From Ciona savignyi (taxonomy: Eukaryota > Chordata > Ascidiacea > Phlebobranchia > Cionidae), in assembly GCA_000149265.1 (NCBI GenBank), contig CH003396.1, forward strand, positions 880,603 through 944,602: a stretch of 64,000 nt of DNA, read 5' to 3'. A program made the translations under genes and the position numbers. Of this stretch, positions 1 to 11,829 are shown in pieces. The stretch's first letter is position 1; each line of letters begins with the position of its first letter. The notes under the pieces were generated by a model. The model was given only the letters and a program-made list of their open reading frames with translations, made no database searches and was not told the DNA's origin.

Positions 1-225
1 CACGCTGGGTAGTGGACATAGACTTCCGATAACCATAACAAAATTGTTTGACTTTATTCGATCAATAGATTTATACAATTCCTAGCATTTTAAATATATG
101 TGTGTATTTACCAGCATTTTGTCTTGCTTTATACAAATGCATTTCTAAACATTTAATTCAGCCCAAGTTAAACTAAATCATAGTAAGAATGTGGTGAAGT
201 TATTTGAATATATGCATGAAAAACT

Positions 226-395
226 TGTACGGTTGTGTAGCGGAATAAATATCGCGACCGATTACCAATCCTTTTTTAACCCCAAATTCGCGACGATAAC
301 TTAGGTTCAAAATTTAGCACGATAAATACAAAAAACGGTTTTGGTGGCAAGTCCATTAGGAATTTGAAATCTAGCCCAGTAAAAAACGCTTGAAG
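226..395 (+). repeat. Degenerate tRNA-derived SINE, split copy
   Basis: The left part (about 226-275) resembles the A-box half of the SINE seen intact at 8459 and 35097 (tacggttgtgtagcgg, then cgcgaccgatta). The right part (about 328-395) resembles the B-box half (aaaacggttttggtggc, tccatta, agcccagtaaaaa). About 50 unrelated bases lie between, so the copy is broken by an insertion or rearrangement. Confidence 0.5.
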
Positions 396-1347
396 CACAT
401 CATACCTCAGTCTGCGGCAACTCACAAGATTTAACCATCGCAATTTTTCACGATCCCACACACCATAATTTAACATGATTCTAAGAAAACTATGTTTTTA
501 AAATGCTACGCTCTGGGACAGTAAAAGCTTCGCATTTGGACAGTGTTTCCTATGCATTTTATGGAGTGTTTCACATATGGTTAATTAATTAACACTGTCC
601 TGGAAACTATCTATGTAAGATATGTCTGTGTCCACTTGATTTGGCTGGTCAAATCCTATCATTACGTTATTAAATTTTTATTGTTAAAAATCACCTTTCA
701 CGCTAAAAGCACAGTTACAGTTAACAATATATGACAATGACATCAAAGCGAATTAAATACACACAGGTACGATTGTCAATAAAAATCGGCAAAAACGTCA
801 CACCCATAGTTGGAATTCAAAAATCAACGTTGCAGTAATTTCGTAAAAGTGTTTTCAAATGCTTGCGAGAATTGTATGTTTAATTGCTGAGTGATTTATT
901 GACCTTGAACTCTGTTCTAAATGTAGTGTTTTGCGAACTCCGGTGATGACTACTCTTGTTATATATCGACCGCGTATGGGCGCTATATTCCGTTTCTTTT
1001 CCAATGCACTTGCACACTTGTTTCCAGAACTTAAGCAAAATTATTCTGAAAATAATAAACACAACATTTTAATCACTGTACTTCTACTTTTTTAGGAATT
1101 CATAAGCCAACAGTCTGGTATCTTGGGTCAACAGTCTGGTAACTCAACTACTCGGTGGATATTGGCTATCCAACCCAGTATTCGGTCTTATCCGCTGGAA
1201 GAGTTAATAAGGTGGTTTAAAACCTTGGATAATAGAATCAAACTTTTTCAACATGTAAATCTGCTGCGGAGATACTCTAAGGATGTCTTTCAGCTTCCAC
1301 ACATTACGGATACTACAGTAAAGTGGAAGTCTCTTCCACATTGGTGG
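396..1347. other. No gene seen
   Basis: AT-rich sequence with only short frames on both strands. None has recognisable protein features or splice-consistent extensions. It lies downstream (3') of the GPCR gene and could hold its 3' UTR or a last small exon, because exon 5 ends in a sequence that is both a stop codon and a good splice donor. Confidence 0.5.
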
Positions 1348-1650
1348 GATAGGATAGGATATTTATGCTTATCCCGTAAATGATAAAACCAATGGGGTTA
1401 ACATACGTGCAATCGTCAGGTTACCTCGCGCCTACCGTCGGGTTACTGGAGTCATTGCACTGTTTTGTATAATTGAGCCATTCCTTTATTTTGGTAGAAC
1501 CGATTAATCCACTGGGTTCAGGCAATGTCCGGTAAGTGCCTTGCCCAAGGACATAACCGACTGGCTAGGGAAAAGTTTCGTATCGGCAACCTTTCGGCTA
1601 AAAGGCGCCGCACTAAACCACCAGTCTAAGCGGACTGACTAGTAGGATAC
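1348..1650 (+). repeat. Rep2 interspersed repeat, near full-length copy
   Basis: One of about thirteen copies of a ~290 bp family in this window. Shared landmarks in order: ggatattcatgtttatccc-like start, a tract near aatggg, cctcgcgcccaccgtcgggtta, a core near gcagtgtgttgtgtatga, then taatccactgggttcaggca, gtgccttgcccaaggacata, ccgactagctagc, and a 3' part with ggttgaaaggcgc and ccaccagactaagcgg. No terminal inverted repeats or clear tRNA head were found, so the class (SINE or MITE) is open. Confidence 0.75.
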
Positions 1651-1738
1651 TCGGTGTAAGACCACCAATGTTAAAACGCACAAATTTGATTTTTTGTTAA
1701 CTTAAAAACATATGACGTATATAACTACGTCACATATC

Positions 1739-1954
1739 TTACTTGTATTGCATTCTCATCTTTTTGTTGACGAAACAATATATGGCAGGGTTGACGCATG
1801 AGTTCAGCCACGTGATGACGCTCGCAAGCATGTGGACACGTGGGTCGATATAGCTCCGGTTAGCGGCGAGATTAATGAGCACGCTAGGGAGAAAGAGGAT
1901 CATGAAAACCGCGCAAATCGCGACGCTCATTCGAAGCAACTTCCGGTCAAGGAT
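1739..1954 (-). CDS. GPCR exon 5: TM6, TM7, tail
   Basis: Acceptor TTTTTTCCAG|ATCCTTG, phase 0. It encodes ILDRKLLRMS, TM6 (VFMILFLPSVL, a CWxP variant with FLP), and TM7 ending in LNSCVNPAIYCF, the class A NPxxY motif. TAA at 1741-1739 is a possible stop. The same bases form donor AA|GTAAGA at 1742, so a further tail exon below 1739 is possible. Confidence 0.85.
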   Translation of the reverse strand: MLDRKLLRMSVAICAVFMILFLPSVLINLAANRSYIDPRVHMLASVITWLNSCVNPAIYCFVNKKMRMQYK

Positions 1955-4518
1955 CTGGAAAAAAAGATTTCCTCTCTATAACTGAGCCACTATAAACCTA
2001 ATTGGCTGTGACGTAAAAGGCATCACAAACATGATTAATGACGCAATTGTGCCATGTGCTAATATAATTCAGTTTATCTTTTGTTAAGAAGAATGGTCGG
2101 AAAAGGGGCGTGGATAGAAAGAAAACATAGCGACTTATATACAGACAGCGCACAAAACTAGGTCCGAGGGTTCATAGCGCAGCATTTCAATTAATAGGTT
2201 CTACTAAAATTAAAAGAAAATCTTGTTTCTATACAACAAACTGCAATAGCAAACCCGACGGTGGGCAAGAGGTAATCTGACGTGTTTTAACGTAGCTTGA
2301 TGGACCGGTAAGACCGATAAAAAATAAAATAACAGGTATCAATACCTTTCGTTTGTGGGCTTCCATTTGTAATGCGGTGTACCGGCGCTTCAGTCTTGTG
2401 CTGAATATTGTGTTTTAATTATTACGCATCAGTAACTATTGGTGACGAAATTGCTTACCGGTGGCCAGTGGTAGGGCTTTCATTTGAACTTAGATTCGTG
2501 GTTAAGGCGTCATCTGGCGGATTGAATTATTAAAATAAAATTAATATAGCTTTGTTTAGTTTTTCGTTCTTTCGTTACATTAAATAAGAACAGCACAACT
2601 AATGAAAAACAAGGAAACAGGATAAAACGGCAAAACTACAGTAGTTAAATCACGACAATAGACAAATATGGTCAAGTGATATTCTGGAAATTACGCCAAT
2701 AGATAACAGTCGATTCATAGCTTTATCCTGTGAGTTAACTGCAGGGGACAAAATGCAATACATAAAATACATAGTTTAAGCACAAAAATGTAACAGTTAA
2801 GAATCATGCGTTCCTACCGATTTTGAGCGCGGAAGATACTGGCTCCAATACTGTCGTTGAACGGTGTTTTGTTTTCAATTCCTCCACCCGTTTGCTGTGC
2901 AACATGATGGTTATATTTCCTACAGTCGAGTTGTAGCCAAAAAGTTATATACAAAAACGGCGGTTCCAAATTTAGCTTGGTAAAAATAAATGTGGCCGAA
3001 TGGAAAGATTATGTGACCAAACGGCACTACCGATACATATACCGAATTTAATGTAAGAAAAGCCTTATTTACAAACCCATCATGGGTTCATTGGCTCGCT
3101 AAAGCAATTGACTAAATGAACGGGTCGTACGTCCGAAAGGTTAGCCCGACCGATACATGTACCGATTTCTATAATAGTGAATAAAGTAGGCGTCAAGCCA
3201 CGGGTTCGAAAAATAACGTCTGAACTAAGGGTTGTGTGACCAATATGTTAACGCTATCGACACATAGATTATACATAAACAGACGTATAGCTACCAATTC
3301 AAATACAACATACATTAACAGAGTGGTTCTAGATTTGATGTTGAGTATAGTAAAATCGTTTGGTGTGTTAAACAGTGGTCGTGTAAGCAATCTACTGCAA
3401 TCCATTACAACGTTCATAAAAAAGGGAAGGTTGATGTATCATGCTATCCAGGCGGTTTGGGAAATCCATGGTGAAGGATTTATATATACGGTTATCGTCG
3501 TCGGTTAATCCAGGGAAATACCAATCGGATTATTGGATCTTTATTGCAGTGTGTTAGAGTATGATTAATTTATTGCTGTCGTTTTAAGTTAATCATTAAT
3601 CAAGCGTGTTCAGACGATGTGCCTTGCCCAAATGACATAACCGACTGGCAATCAACAAGTTGCGACACCATACCCTTTCTGCTTAAAGTGACGCTTTAAA
3701 TGTCTGAACTATAACAGGCCTAGTGACGAATCCATCACAACTTCAAAGCCTGGCGTGGTAATGACAAAAATACAATCCTTTCGATAAAATTTAACACGCA
3801 CTGATAAAATTCTGATGCAAACAAAATTATATATTTTTCAGTTTATCGTGCACTGCCCAGCAGTCGTAAATAGTTTAAATTATTTACCTTTTTAGCGTAT
3901 TCTTCACCGAGGTCTTCTGCTGTGACTGATTTAGTTCACTTGATAACTCTTTGCTGTAAAAAGTGTTATTCATTTTTAATTTGTAATATCATATTGAACA
4001 GAATTTATGATTACAAAGGATTTGATATTTCACAAAATTTAATTTATGCTTCCCATAAGGTAGAAAAGCATATGGGCGGAAAATTCCAAAACACCATTGC
4101 TAAAGGTTTACGGCCGAAAGACACCATTATTAAAGGTTCACGGCTAGAAATACACTATATTACTATAAAGGTTGACGCCCAGAAAGACACCATTACTAAA
4201 AGTTTAGGGCCAGAAAAATAATATTGCTAAAGGTTTACGGCTGGAAAGACATCATTACTAAAGGTTTCCCGATATAAGTTTACATAATTAGTGGAACGAC
4301 TATTTACTCGAACGACGATTCTATGGAAAGCATCGAAGATCCCACTGACGATCTGTTCAGCTGTGACGTCACAATGGAAGAAGTGTTTATTTGGTTCTCA
4401 GATGTACTGTTCCATTCGCTTGCGTCACGAAAGGTGGTCTCGAAGCTCGGTGAATCTGGAACAAATTAAATTCGAACTTGTGTTGTATGGTCGCGTGGCC
4501 GAATGATTACTGATACCG

Positions 4519-4573
<55 letters not shown>

Positions 4574-7500
4574 CCGACTCCTATACAAAAATGGTTCTAG
4601 CCACGAGCCCTTCTAGGGTTATAAATTGGCCCCTAGATACTTTTTTGCAGGAGGGTCGCCGGGTTATACAGTGTGTTGTATGTAATAAAGACGTTGGTTG
4701 CGTATTATTTTAACCCATAGTTTTTAATAGGTGTAGACCACCGTCTGCTAAATGCCTTTTTCAATAAGACAAGCATACTAGGCTGCAGTTGGTGTCAATC
4801 TGTAATCGCTTGGCACAAACATTTGTGGCTACGGCTGTCCTATATCGGCACGACCGCAATGTTTCTTTAAAGACATATATTTCTTAGTTTTCCTTTAAAC
4901 TACACACCCCTTTCACAAAGCCTTGTGTTCTTTTGTGTTTTATTTTTAATTTCGATATTTACATTGTATTGCTTTGTCAGAAGTTTACTATTTAACTATC
5001 ACTGTATAAAATCACTGTGCACTCATGTGAGCATGCTATACAACTGAATGATTCTTTGTCATTATCGTTTTACAATTTTAGTGGTAAATATGAGATGTTG
5101 CTTTGGCAATTTGTATTTGTAGTGTTAATGATTTCTTTATACTTTATTGCAGGGCCCTTACAAAATTATTTTATATACCGCTTCATCGCACACACTATCT
5201 TTTCTAATACATCACCAGCACTTTGTATACTATTAGCATAAATCATTATCTTTCTTTGTTTTAATTTCAATTTTTTTGATTTAAAGTTTTATGTCGTAAT
5301 CTGTTATTATTTTACTTAATGTAGGGTTTAACGGCTACCTCATTTTCTCTCCGTTATCCCGTAAGTCCTTACTGACGTGTTTTAACTACTGTAGTGTGTC
5401 CGTTTTATCCTGACTTTGTTAACTTAAAATAATTCTGCAAGGTAATAAGGGAGAAATAAAATAAAATAAACTAAACTCAACTGAAAGATCGTACCCATTG
5501 GAGGTGTAACTTTTTCCCGCCTCGACGCACTTCTTTGAGATCGCGCCATTACATCCTTCCCGCTCTTTCGGACTTCAATGAAAATGAGAGTGTACAAGAT
5601 CACCATCACCGGAAGTGGTACCAGTTGAAACAGAACCCGAGTAAACTAGGGATTCAATGGGGGTTTAATGTTGAGGGTTATATATCGTCTGCTATGTAAA
5701 CCGATTCTGGATAAATATACCACTATTTCGTTTTTGATGACCACGAATTGCAGCCAATACGATATCGGGCTGTAACCCATAAATATAAAAAAAAATATTG
5801 TTGTATTGAAGTGTTACGAGAATCGTTTGTCCCGTTTTGCCTGTTTTTCTTCCGAAGTGAGATTTTTATTTTTGTTTACATCAACTATTATAGAAGTAAG
5901 TTAATTAATTAAAATTTGTGGAAAGTCTAAGGCAATAAAACTGATTTGTTATTCGAACCGGCAAAAAAAACTAAACATTTTAGTACCCACAAAAATTATG
6001 TGACCCAGGAAATCTTATTCAAACCAGCAAATTTACTTGATTAATCAATTTTTTTATCAGGAAAAAAATTTAAACTAACAAAAGTTGTTTAAATCAGCAA
6101 ATATTACTCAAACAGCAAAAATGTTTCGAAACAGCAAAAATACCATGCACGAACCTCCATGTAGTTCTTCTGGAACTGGTCTGTGATGTTAAACACGCAG
6201 AGAGTATATTTCTGCACCCAGGCAAAGCCGCGTTGGTTGTTGGCTCCGCGCATAAAGAACGGGGACAGTATAGCCGGAGCGAATGCCCACGATATAAATA
6301 TCACAAGGATTAGTCTGGGCTTTGTGTACAATACATCGCAATGTTTGGGGTGACATATCCCAATGTACCTAGGTGTTAAAAATTTCATTGGTTGTTGCTT
6401 TTCGACAATAATGACCATTACTTCACCCCCGTTAATGGGAAAACCAAGGGAAATTGCCAGGTCACCCCTTGCCCACCATCGGGTTACCGGAGCTAGTGCA
6501 GCGTGTTGTGTATGATACATACATTTCTTCAATTTGGTAAAACCCATTAATCTGTCAGGTTCAGGCAATGTCCGTTAAGTCCCTTGCCTAAGGACACAGC
6601 CAACTAGCTAGCGACCAGTTTTGAATCTGAAGACCTCGGGTTGAAAGGCGCACTAACCCACCAGACTAAGCGGTCTGACTTAGATTCATAATTTGACTAA
6701 CACAACAGCACGCTGTAAAAGCTTTGGTTACCTGACATATAGCAATCTGAAGATTCTTCGTGTCATAACGCTAAATGCATTTTACCATTCATAAAGATAA
6801 ACATGAATATCTTATCCTGATGTATAAATGTGCAAAAATAACGCAAAAGTTGGTTTCGAAATTGCACCGTTGGTAAAATAAAGACATTCAATATAATTTG
6901 CCCATCGACTAGATATAACTTATGATACCTAACCCCCGCCCCGTTCCCAATACAAACTTCAAAGTTAACCTAATCTATAAAATCTGTTTCCTTGCATTTA
7001 TTTTAAACCTCTAGCCTTCTAGGATTTAAGCTAAAAAGCATACCTTTCCCAGTTATTTACAATAATAATGAAATTTCACTTAATCAATTGTGAAGCCATA
7101 GGAATATATAAACAATCACTATGCCAACTGTGACGTTTGTTTCTTTTTCTTTTATTCTCTCCTTTTATATCTTTTTTGTTATGAGTGCAAAATAAGCGAG
7201 TTTGTACTTATTATAATTTTTTTTATATAGTATTTGTTTTTATTTGTTCTCGTTCTAATTAAACACTTACCTATTCACAGTGATTGTTAACAAACAAACG
7301 ATTGAAGTGTATCCGCAACAATAGTAAGAGAATGCCATGAATGAACAGGAGAATTCGTCATCAAATGCCCATTGCTGCGTAATAATACTAACAGTTACGT
7401 CACAGTTAAATGGCAGAATTTATTTAAGGCAACATATTGTTTTGCTACGTTTTCCAATTTGAATAAGTGTTTTGCTAAGCACCAAAAATAGAATATTCAT

Positions 7501-10500
7501 GTTAATCCCGGTGAATGGGAAAATGCAAGGGTCGTAAACACACGCTCAGATTACCTATAGCCCCCAACATCTGGTTATCGGCACTATTGCAGTGTGTTGT
7601 GTAAGATTCTGACTTTTTTTAATTTGCTTGAACCCATCAATCCATTTAGATCAGGTTCGTTAAAGGCCCGCCGAAAGACACCGCCGACTAGCTAGCCATC
7701 AGTTACGAATCTGCAACCCTTATAGGTTTAAGGAGTCACACAATAACCCACCAAACTGACCAGTCGGCCTTGTCATTTGTCCAACTGCTTTGTTCGTATG
7801 TAAGGCATCCGGCCATCAGTAAAATGGGTATAAAAAGGACAACAGCCGTGAGCTTGTCGGTTGTGTCCTTTGGCAATACACTTAACAGGTCTAGCCTGAA
7901 CCCCGAACCCAGCAGTCGTTTAATGAGTTATAAAAGCTCCATCGTATACAATGCAATTGCTCCAGTGACCCAATTGTGGAAAAACGTATCTGGCAATTAG
8001 ATTTATCTGATGACTGATATAACTGAGTAATGCCTTTTCCCATCCCAAGGGATAAACATGAGTAATCTATATACATATTCTATTGAATGTTTTTACAAGT
8101 AGGTTCTGAATAAGCATGGAAGAAATTATGACGTCACACTTACGCCGCTCAATTACGTACTTGTTGCTACATAAGATATCTATTACGTCGTGAGTTAATT
8201 CTCATGTAACCATGACGTAATAATGACATTAGTAAAATGGCGACTGAGTTCGAAAACACGACGTCATTCATCTACAGCAAGGGGCCGATTGATTGATATT
8301 GATTTAATGTTCTATGCCGAACGGTTCGCTCGTTCGTGTATTATTTTGTTAACTGGGTCAACTTAAGCGTGTACTTGCTAAGGGTTGATATTACATTATC
8401 CAACAGGCGAACCCATCTTCGCACCCCGCCCGACATTAAACAAATAAGTTGTTAATTTGTACGGTCGTGTGGCCGATTGGTTAACGCGACCGATGAATAT
8501 ATCGACTCTGGTACAAAAACGGCCTTGGTGACGAAATTATCATAGGTTCGAAACTTGGCTCTGTAGATAAATAAGATGTTGGGGTAAGTTCCTCATTTGA
8601 AAAACAGGCTCCCCCTTCGCAAAGCGCCTACTGTCATTATGCAAATAAGTTGTAATATTATTATTAAGACTCCGCGCCGATTTGTTTGCCGACTTAGGTA
8701 GTGGATCGTGTGATCCACACAATGTTTTAAAGCTTTTATTGAAATAACAAGTGCGCCACTTACACAATGGCAATGTACAGCTATATACCTGTATATCTGT
8801 TTAAACCAGTGCTTTCCAGCCGCGGTTGATTAAAAAGTTTTTTGGGGGAGTAATCAACTTTTGGTCATGTCATATAGTGAAATTTAACCAACTATAAACT
8901 ACAACGTTGTGACCTATTTAGGTAGACACACTTACTCATTTAGTTACACAACATTATTTGGTTTTATTTTATTTGGACGGTTGCCACAGCTTTGAGCACA
9001 TTCTCCAGAGGGTATATGACATTGAAAATGGTAGGAATCACTGGAACATACTATGCCTGGGAACTATACATAATTTTTGTACAACAGTGATGGAGGTGTG
9101 TTTGTTCGAGTAACGCTTCATGCCCCTCGCGATACAGCGCATAAATTAAACTTTATCTGACGTGCATGCCCATAATGGCGTCTGATAGACACGCAGTTAC
9201 CAAAAAAGAAAACTTAAAAGGTGAAACCCAGACGTGAAATGTGACATTTCCAGCAACTGCAGTTTGGACCGCATTCTACCATGCCATACCGCACATGCCA
9301 GAATTATCAGAAGCTTGCCGAGAAGCCCTTTGATTTTAACTGTCACACAAAAAAATCAAGCAATTTATAATAAAAGAAATACAAATTATACTCAATCTTA
9401 GTCTAACGCAAAGATATTAAGTTAAAGCGTTACCCTTGGTGGCTTAGTAATAACAAATCTCTAAATCGCCAATCAAACCTACATAAATAAAGCCCCGGGA
9501 TTATTTAAAAGGCTCTGCACACGATAAGGCCTGGTTATCAAATCATTGTATAAATAATTATATATATTCTCCATAAGGTTAAAACGTAAAGGTATCGTCA
9601 GCATGGTTCAAGGGGAAGCTTACGTAACTTGTGCTTTATAATGACAACTACTTCCGTACGTTATGTGTATACCAATACAAATTACGCAATTGATTAAAAT
9701 ATCCAAAGCTGTCAACATTTTTGACATATTTTTTTAAAAAAAATTCTTTAAGGAAATTGTGATATGTTAAGTTTTAAAAAGAAATATTTTCCGGTATAAG
9801 AAAATCGCCATAGTGATCATTCTATTACAAAATCGAAACTAAGCCCGGTCAAACAAAAATAAAGGGGGCTCGCAAAGTGCTATGTAACGAAATAATGCGA
9901 AATATCAATGTAAATCGGATTAACTAAGAGAATAGTTCAGCAAAGTTGTCTGAAAAAGATTTAAAACTTTTGCGCAAAAAAAACGGTGACACAGAAATGT
10001 TACACAGTCTTTGCACGCACTCGCGGAAACGTTTTTATATTCCCTCTGGAATTAAGCATCACTTTATTATCACGTAATACACACGATTAAAGGTCAATCA
10101 GCTTGCATTTTATTAAACATTAATTTTCTTGTTATATTAGCTACTACAATAACGGTATTTTATATTAGCTTAGTAAGTTGAGTGAATATTGATTCAAACA
10201 TATTGGCGCTGTCAATATCAAAGAGAAATCATCTTGGAGTTCTATACTACAGTATTTGTGGTGCTAATTCTAAATAAAACTGAGTTCATTTCTAAATAAA
10301 AACAGTTAATAATACGTGATTGACAGCAACCACCCTAATTAAGGAAGGTGGCGGTATCGGAAGAAATAGACCGTAAAAACATATTCGTTCATATATTTTT
10401 ATACGATAGATTTATATTTCGTTCATTATAAAGGCTTAATATCCTTTTAAATAATTAGTAATTAATTTTGTATGCTCCATTTACTAATTTGATATGAAAA

Positions 10501-11699
10501 TTTAAATCGAATCTAACAAATTTTAAAATTCAAAACATTTTTTGTTCAAATCGATTACGAATATTGCTTCTAGGATACTAAGCAATTATTTATAGCTGCC
10601 AATCGGCGGTTTTGAAACGATTATAATTCTATTTAAATACTTGACGGACACTGTCTACAAGTATTTTTAAAATTTGATACACCGTTCGTGCAGTTCAGTA
10701 AGAAGATCTTATAATCGTTTCCGCTTGTTGAAATATTCAAAAGATTCTGGTATAGATTGCGGCTTTATTCTAGAGCTGTATTGTGCGTAACAATATGAAG
10801 CACCAACGCCTTTAATTGTTATGTAAATGATAGAGTCATTCATTTTTAATAACGACCAATCAACTAAAAAGTGCAAGTGAAAATTTAAAAAGCCAAATAA
10901 TCGAATTGCAACATTTAAAATTTATTTCCCGCCCAATTTTCCTTTACAATTAAATCAATTATTATTGAACAAATGCCATTATTACTGAAACATGCTTTAC
11001 TTTAAACTTTAATGAAAGTAAAATTGTATTTGTACGGAACAGTTTTGTTGCATAACTAGTTAAACTACCAAAGCTATTAACAGCTTCTTGGAACTTAAAA
11101 TGAAATCAATGTTTGGAACTATTTCTTATTCATTTATTCAGTGTGGCGTCCTATAGTGTATACACGGTTTAATGAAAGGCGGAACTTGCTTGCTGTAATA
11201 ACTTGTCTAAATATACTTAACCAGCAAATTTTAGATATCCACTTTTTACCTAAATTTAAGAAAAGGGTGAAAACTGGAAGATTTTCTCGCAGTCGAATTT
11301 TGTATTACTTCCTATTGGAAACACTTGGTCAGGCATTCGCTCGATTCACACATTGTGAAGTTACATTAAACTCACTCTCACCTGTTTAACATAAGAATTG
11401 ACGTTGAATGGCATCATTGTCGACGCGGTAAGAAGATCTATGACGCATAAATTAGCAATGAAGATATGGAAAGTCGTCTGCAGTCTCTTGTTTGATAAAA
11501 CCGCTATTAACGTCAACATATTCCCCGTCGTGCCAACAAAAATGTCAAAAATACCGATCACTATTCCCAACACTCGCACCGCGGATGCGTCCAAAGCTTG
11601 TGATGACGTTGTAACATCCGTTGATGACGTCATCGTCGATCCAGTTGCGTTAAAAAAGTTGACCACAGTACTGCTGGGGGTTGAAAAATTGCCGGTCAT
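1739..11699 (-). CDS. Class A (rhodopsin-like) GPCR, five exons
   Basis: Predicted seven-transmembrane receptor of the plasma membrane; ligand unknown. Five exons (11699-11382, 7374-7271, 6368-6155, 5645-5511, 1954-1739) join in phase at GT-AG sites to 328 codons. In order: a Ser/Thr-rich N-terminus with N-glycosylation sequons; TM1 with GN (GNMLTLIAVL); TM2 with LCVIDLL; a Cys at the start of TM3; NRY instead of DRY; TM4 with its Trp; an extracellular loop 2 Cys in YTLCVF; TM5 with LVPLPV; TM6 with FLP; TM7 with NPAIY; then a short helix-8 tail. The NRY-IGICHP stretch recalls the melatonin, moody and GPR84 group, but I cannot place it further. An in-frame TGA lies four codons upstream of the ATG. 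The tail may be longer: the last codons (CAATACAAGTAAGA) also form a strong splice donor at 1742. Confidence 0.85.
2985..3225 (+). repeat. Two decayed SINE copies in GPCR intron 4
   Basis: About 2985-3110 contains gtggccgaatgg, accgatacatataccga and catcatgggttca. About 3130-3225 contains gcccgaccgatacatgtacc and acgggttcgaaa. Both fit the A-box and B-box halves of the window's tRNA-derived SINE with many changes. Confidence 0.5.
3485..3700 (+). repeat. Decayed Rep2 fragment
   Basis: Contains ttgcagtgtgtta at about 3543 and atgtgccttgcccaaatgac with ataaccgactggc at about 3617-3650, in the order seen in the full Rep2 copies but with missing segments. Confidence 0.45.
4090..4275 (+). repeat. 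Minisatellite, about 30-35 bp unit
   Basis: About five imperfect tandem units of the type caccattactaaaggtt-tacggccgaaaga. Individual units differ by substitutions and small indels, so the array is old. Confidence 0.75.
4483..4640 (+). repeat. SINE interrupted by a (CA)n(TA)n microsatellite
   Basis: The A-box part gtatggtcgcgtggccgaatg is followed by a pure CA run and then a TA run (about 4518-4575). After that the usual SINE middle (accgactcctatacaaaaatgg) and a decayed B-box part (cgagcccttctagggtta) follow. The microsatellite has expanded at the place where other copies read gataccgac. Confidence 0.7.
5511..5645 (-). CDS. GPCR exon 4: TM5 and intracellular loop 3
   Basis: 135 bp, phase 0 at both ends. 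Acceptor CCCTAG|TTTACT and donor GAAAAA|GTTACA. It encodes FTRVLFQLVPLPVMVILY (TM5 with its Pro), then a basic loop (KSGKD, RSQRSASRREK). The donor is weak, but it is the one that keeps phase with exon 5. Confidence 0.8.
6155..6368 (-). CDS. GPCR exon 3: intracellular loop 2, TM4, extracellular loop 2
   Basis: 214 bp. The acceptor ACCTAG|GTACATT starts with the last base of the Arg codon, giving R-YIGICHPKHC. The exon then encodes TM4 (ISWAFAPAIL) and loop 2 with the disulfide Cys (YTLCVFNITD, also a glycosylation sequon). It ends at KNYME, donor GAG|GTTCGT. Confidence 0.85.
6420..6685 (+). repeat. Rep2 copy in GPCR intron 2
   Basis: Near full length: gttaatgggaaaacc, accatcgggttaccgg, gtgttgtgtatgat, ggttcaggcaatgtccg, cttgcctaaggacaca, actagctagcgacc and ggttgaaaggcgcac appear in family order. 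It lies immediately upstream of exon 3. Confidence 0.7.
7271..7374 (-). CDS. GPCR exon 2: extracellular loop 1 and TM3
   Basis: 104 bp and too short to stand out as a frame. It was found by searching the minus strand for TM3 with correct phases. The acceptor is ACGCAG|CAATGG and the donor AATAG|GTAAGTG. It encodes QWAFDDEFSC followed by a hydrophobic stretch ending in TITVN plus two bases of the Arg codon. The Cys is the usual TM3 disulfide Cys, and the end supplies N and R of the NRY motif. Phase 0 in and phase 2 out fit both neighbours. Confidence 0.85.
7497..7770 (+). repeat. Rep2 copy in GPCR intron 1
   Basis: Contains gttaatcccggtgaatggg, gttatcggcactattgca, gtgtgttgtgta and gactagctagcca in family order. 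It is followed at once by an inverted partner. Confidence 0.65.
7795..8075 (-). repeat. Rep2 copy, inverted next to the previous one
   Basis: Read on the minus strand it gives gggataaacatgag-type, tgcattgtatacga and the tgtcctttggca-type landmarks in family order. The head-to-head pair spans about 580 bp and could form a weak hairpin. Confidence 0.5.
8459..8572 (+). repeat. tRNA-derived SINE, well preserved
   Basis: A reference copy. tacggtcgtgtggccgattg is followed by gttaacgcgaccgat (RNA polymerase III A-box-like, TGGCCNANTGGTTAACGC), a middle with gtacaaaaacggcc, and the B-box-like ataggttcgaaactt. It ends in an A-rich tail (tagataaataag). The split promoter spacing of about 85 bp is longer than in a tRNA. 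Confidence 0.75.
8807..9043. mobile_element. Possible hAT-like MITE
   Basis: The left end cagtgctttccagcc and the right end ggtaggaatcactg are imperfect inverted repeats of the hAT type (CAGTG-TTCC). The 8 bp flanks (gtttaaac, gaacatac) agree at only four positions, so the target duplication is decayed or the call is wrong. There is no coding capacity. Confidence 0.4.
9050..11381. other. Remainder of GPCR intron 1, no gene seen
   Basis: Very AT-rich. I checked the minus strand for additional receptor exons and found none that fit in phase between exons 1 and 2. The frame at 11141-11389 is antisense to the exon 1 boundary and has no recognisable features. Confidence 0.55.
11382..11699 (-). 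CDS. GPCR exon 1: N-terminus, TM1, TM2
   Basis: 318 bp, 106 codons, ending in phase 0 at CAG|GTGAGA. It encodes a ~40 residue Thr/Ser-rich extracellular start, TM1 with the conserved Gly-Asn pair and TM2 with the conserved Asp. The coding sequence contains a TGACGTCA octamer at about 11623 (see findings). Confidence 0.85.
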
Positions 11700-11784
11700 T
11701 TCAGAGCATCAGTTGCTTTTATTCTGAAACACGTCGTGCTGGGAAGCGATTGAGTTAAGATTCCGCTGCTGGTTCGCGTTTCCC

Positions 11785-11815
11785 ATATATGCCTGAGTGC
11801 TTCTTTGTGACGTCA
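11785..11815 (-). promoter_or_regulatory. Candidate GPCR core promoter
   Basis: On the minus strand a TGACGTCA (11808-11815) precedes a TATA-like CATATATGGG (about 11783-11792), roughly 85 bp upstream of the start codon at 11699. The order CRE, TATA, short leader, ATG is the same as in the Id-like genes of this window. No transcript data support the start site. Confidence 0.4.
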
Positions 11816-11829
11816 TAAAATTGACTTCT

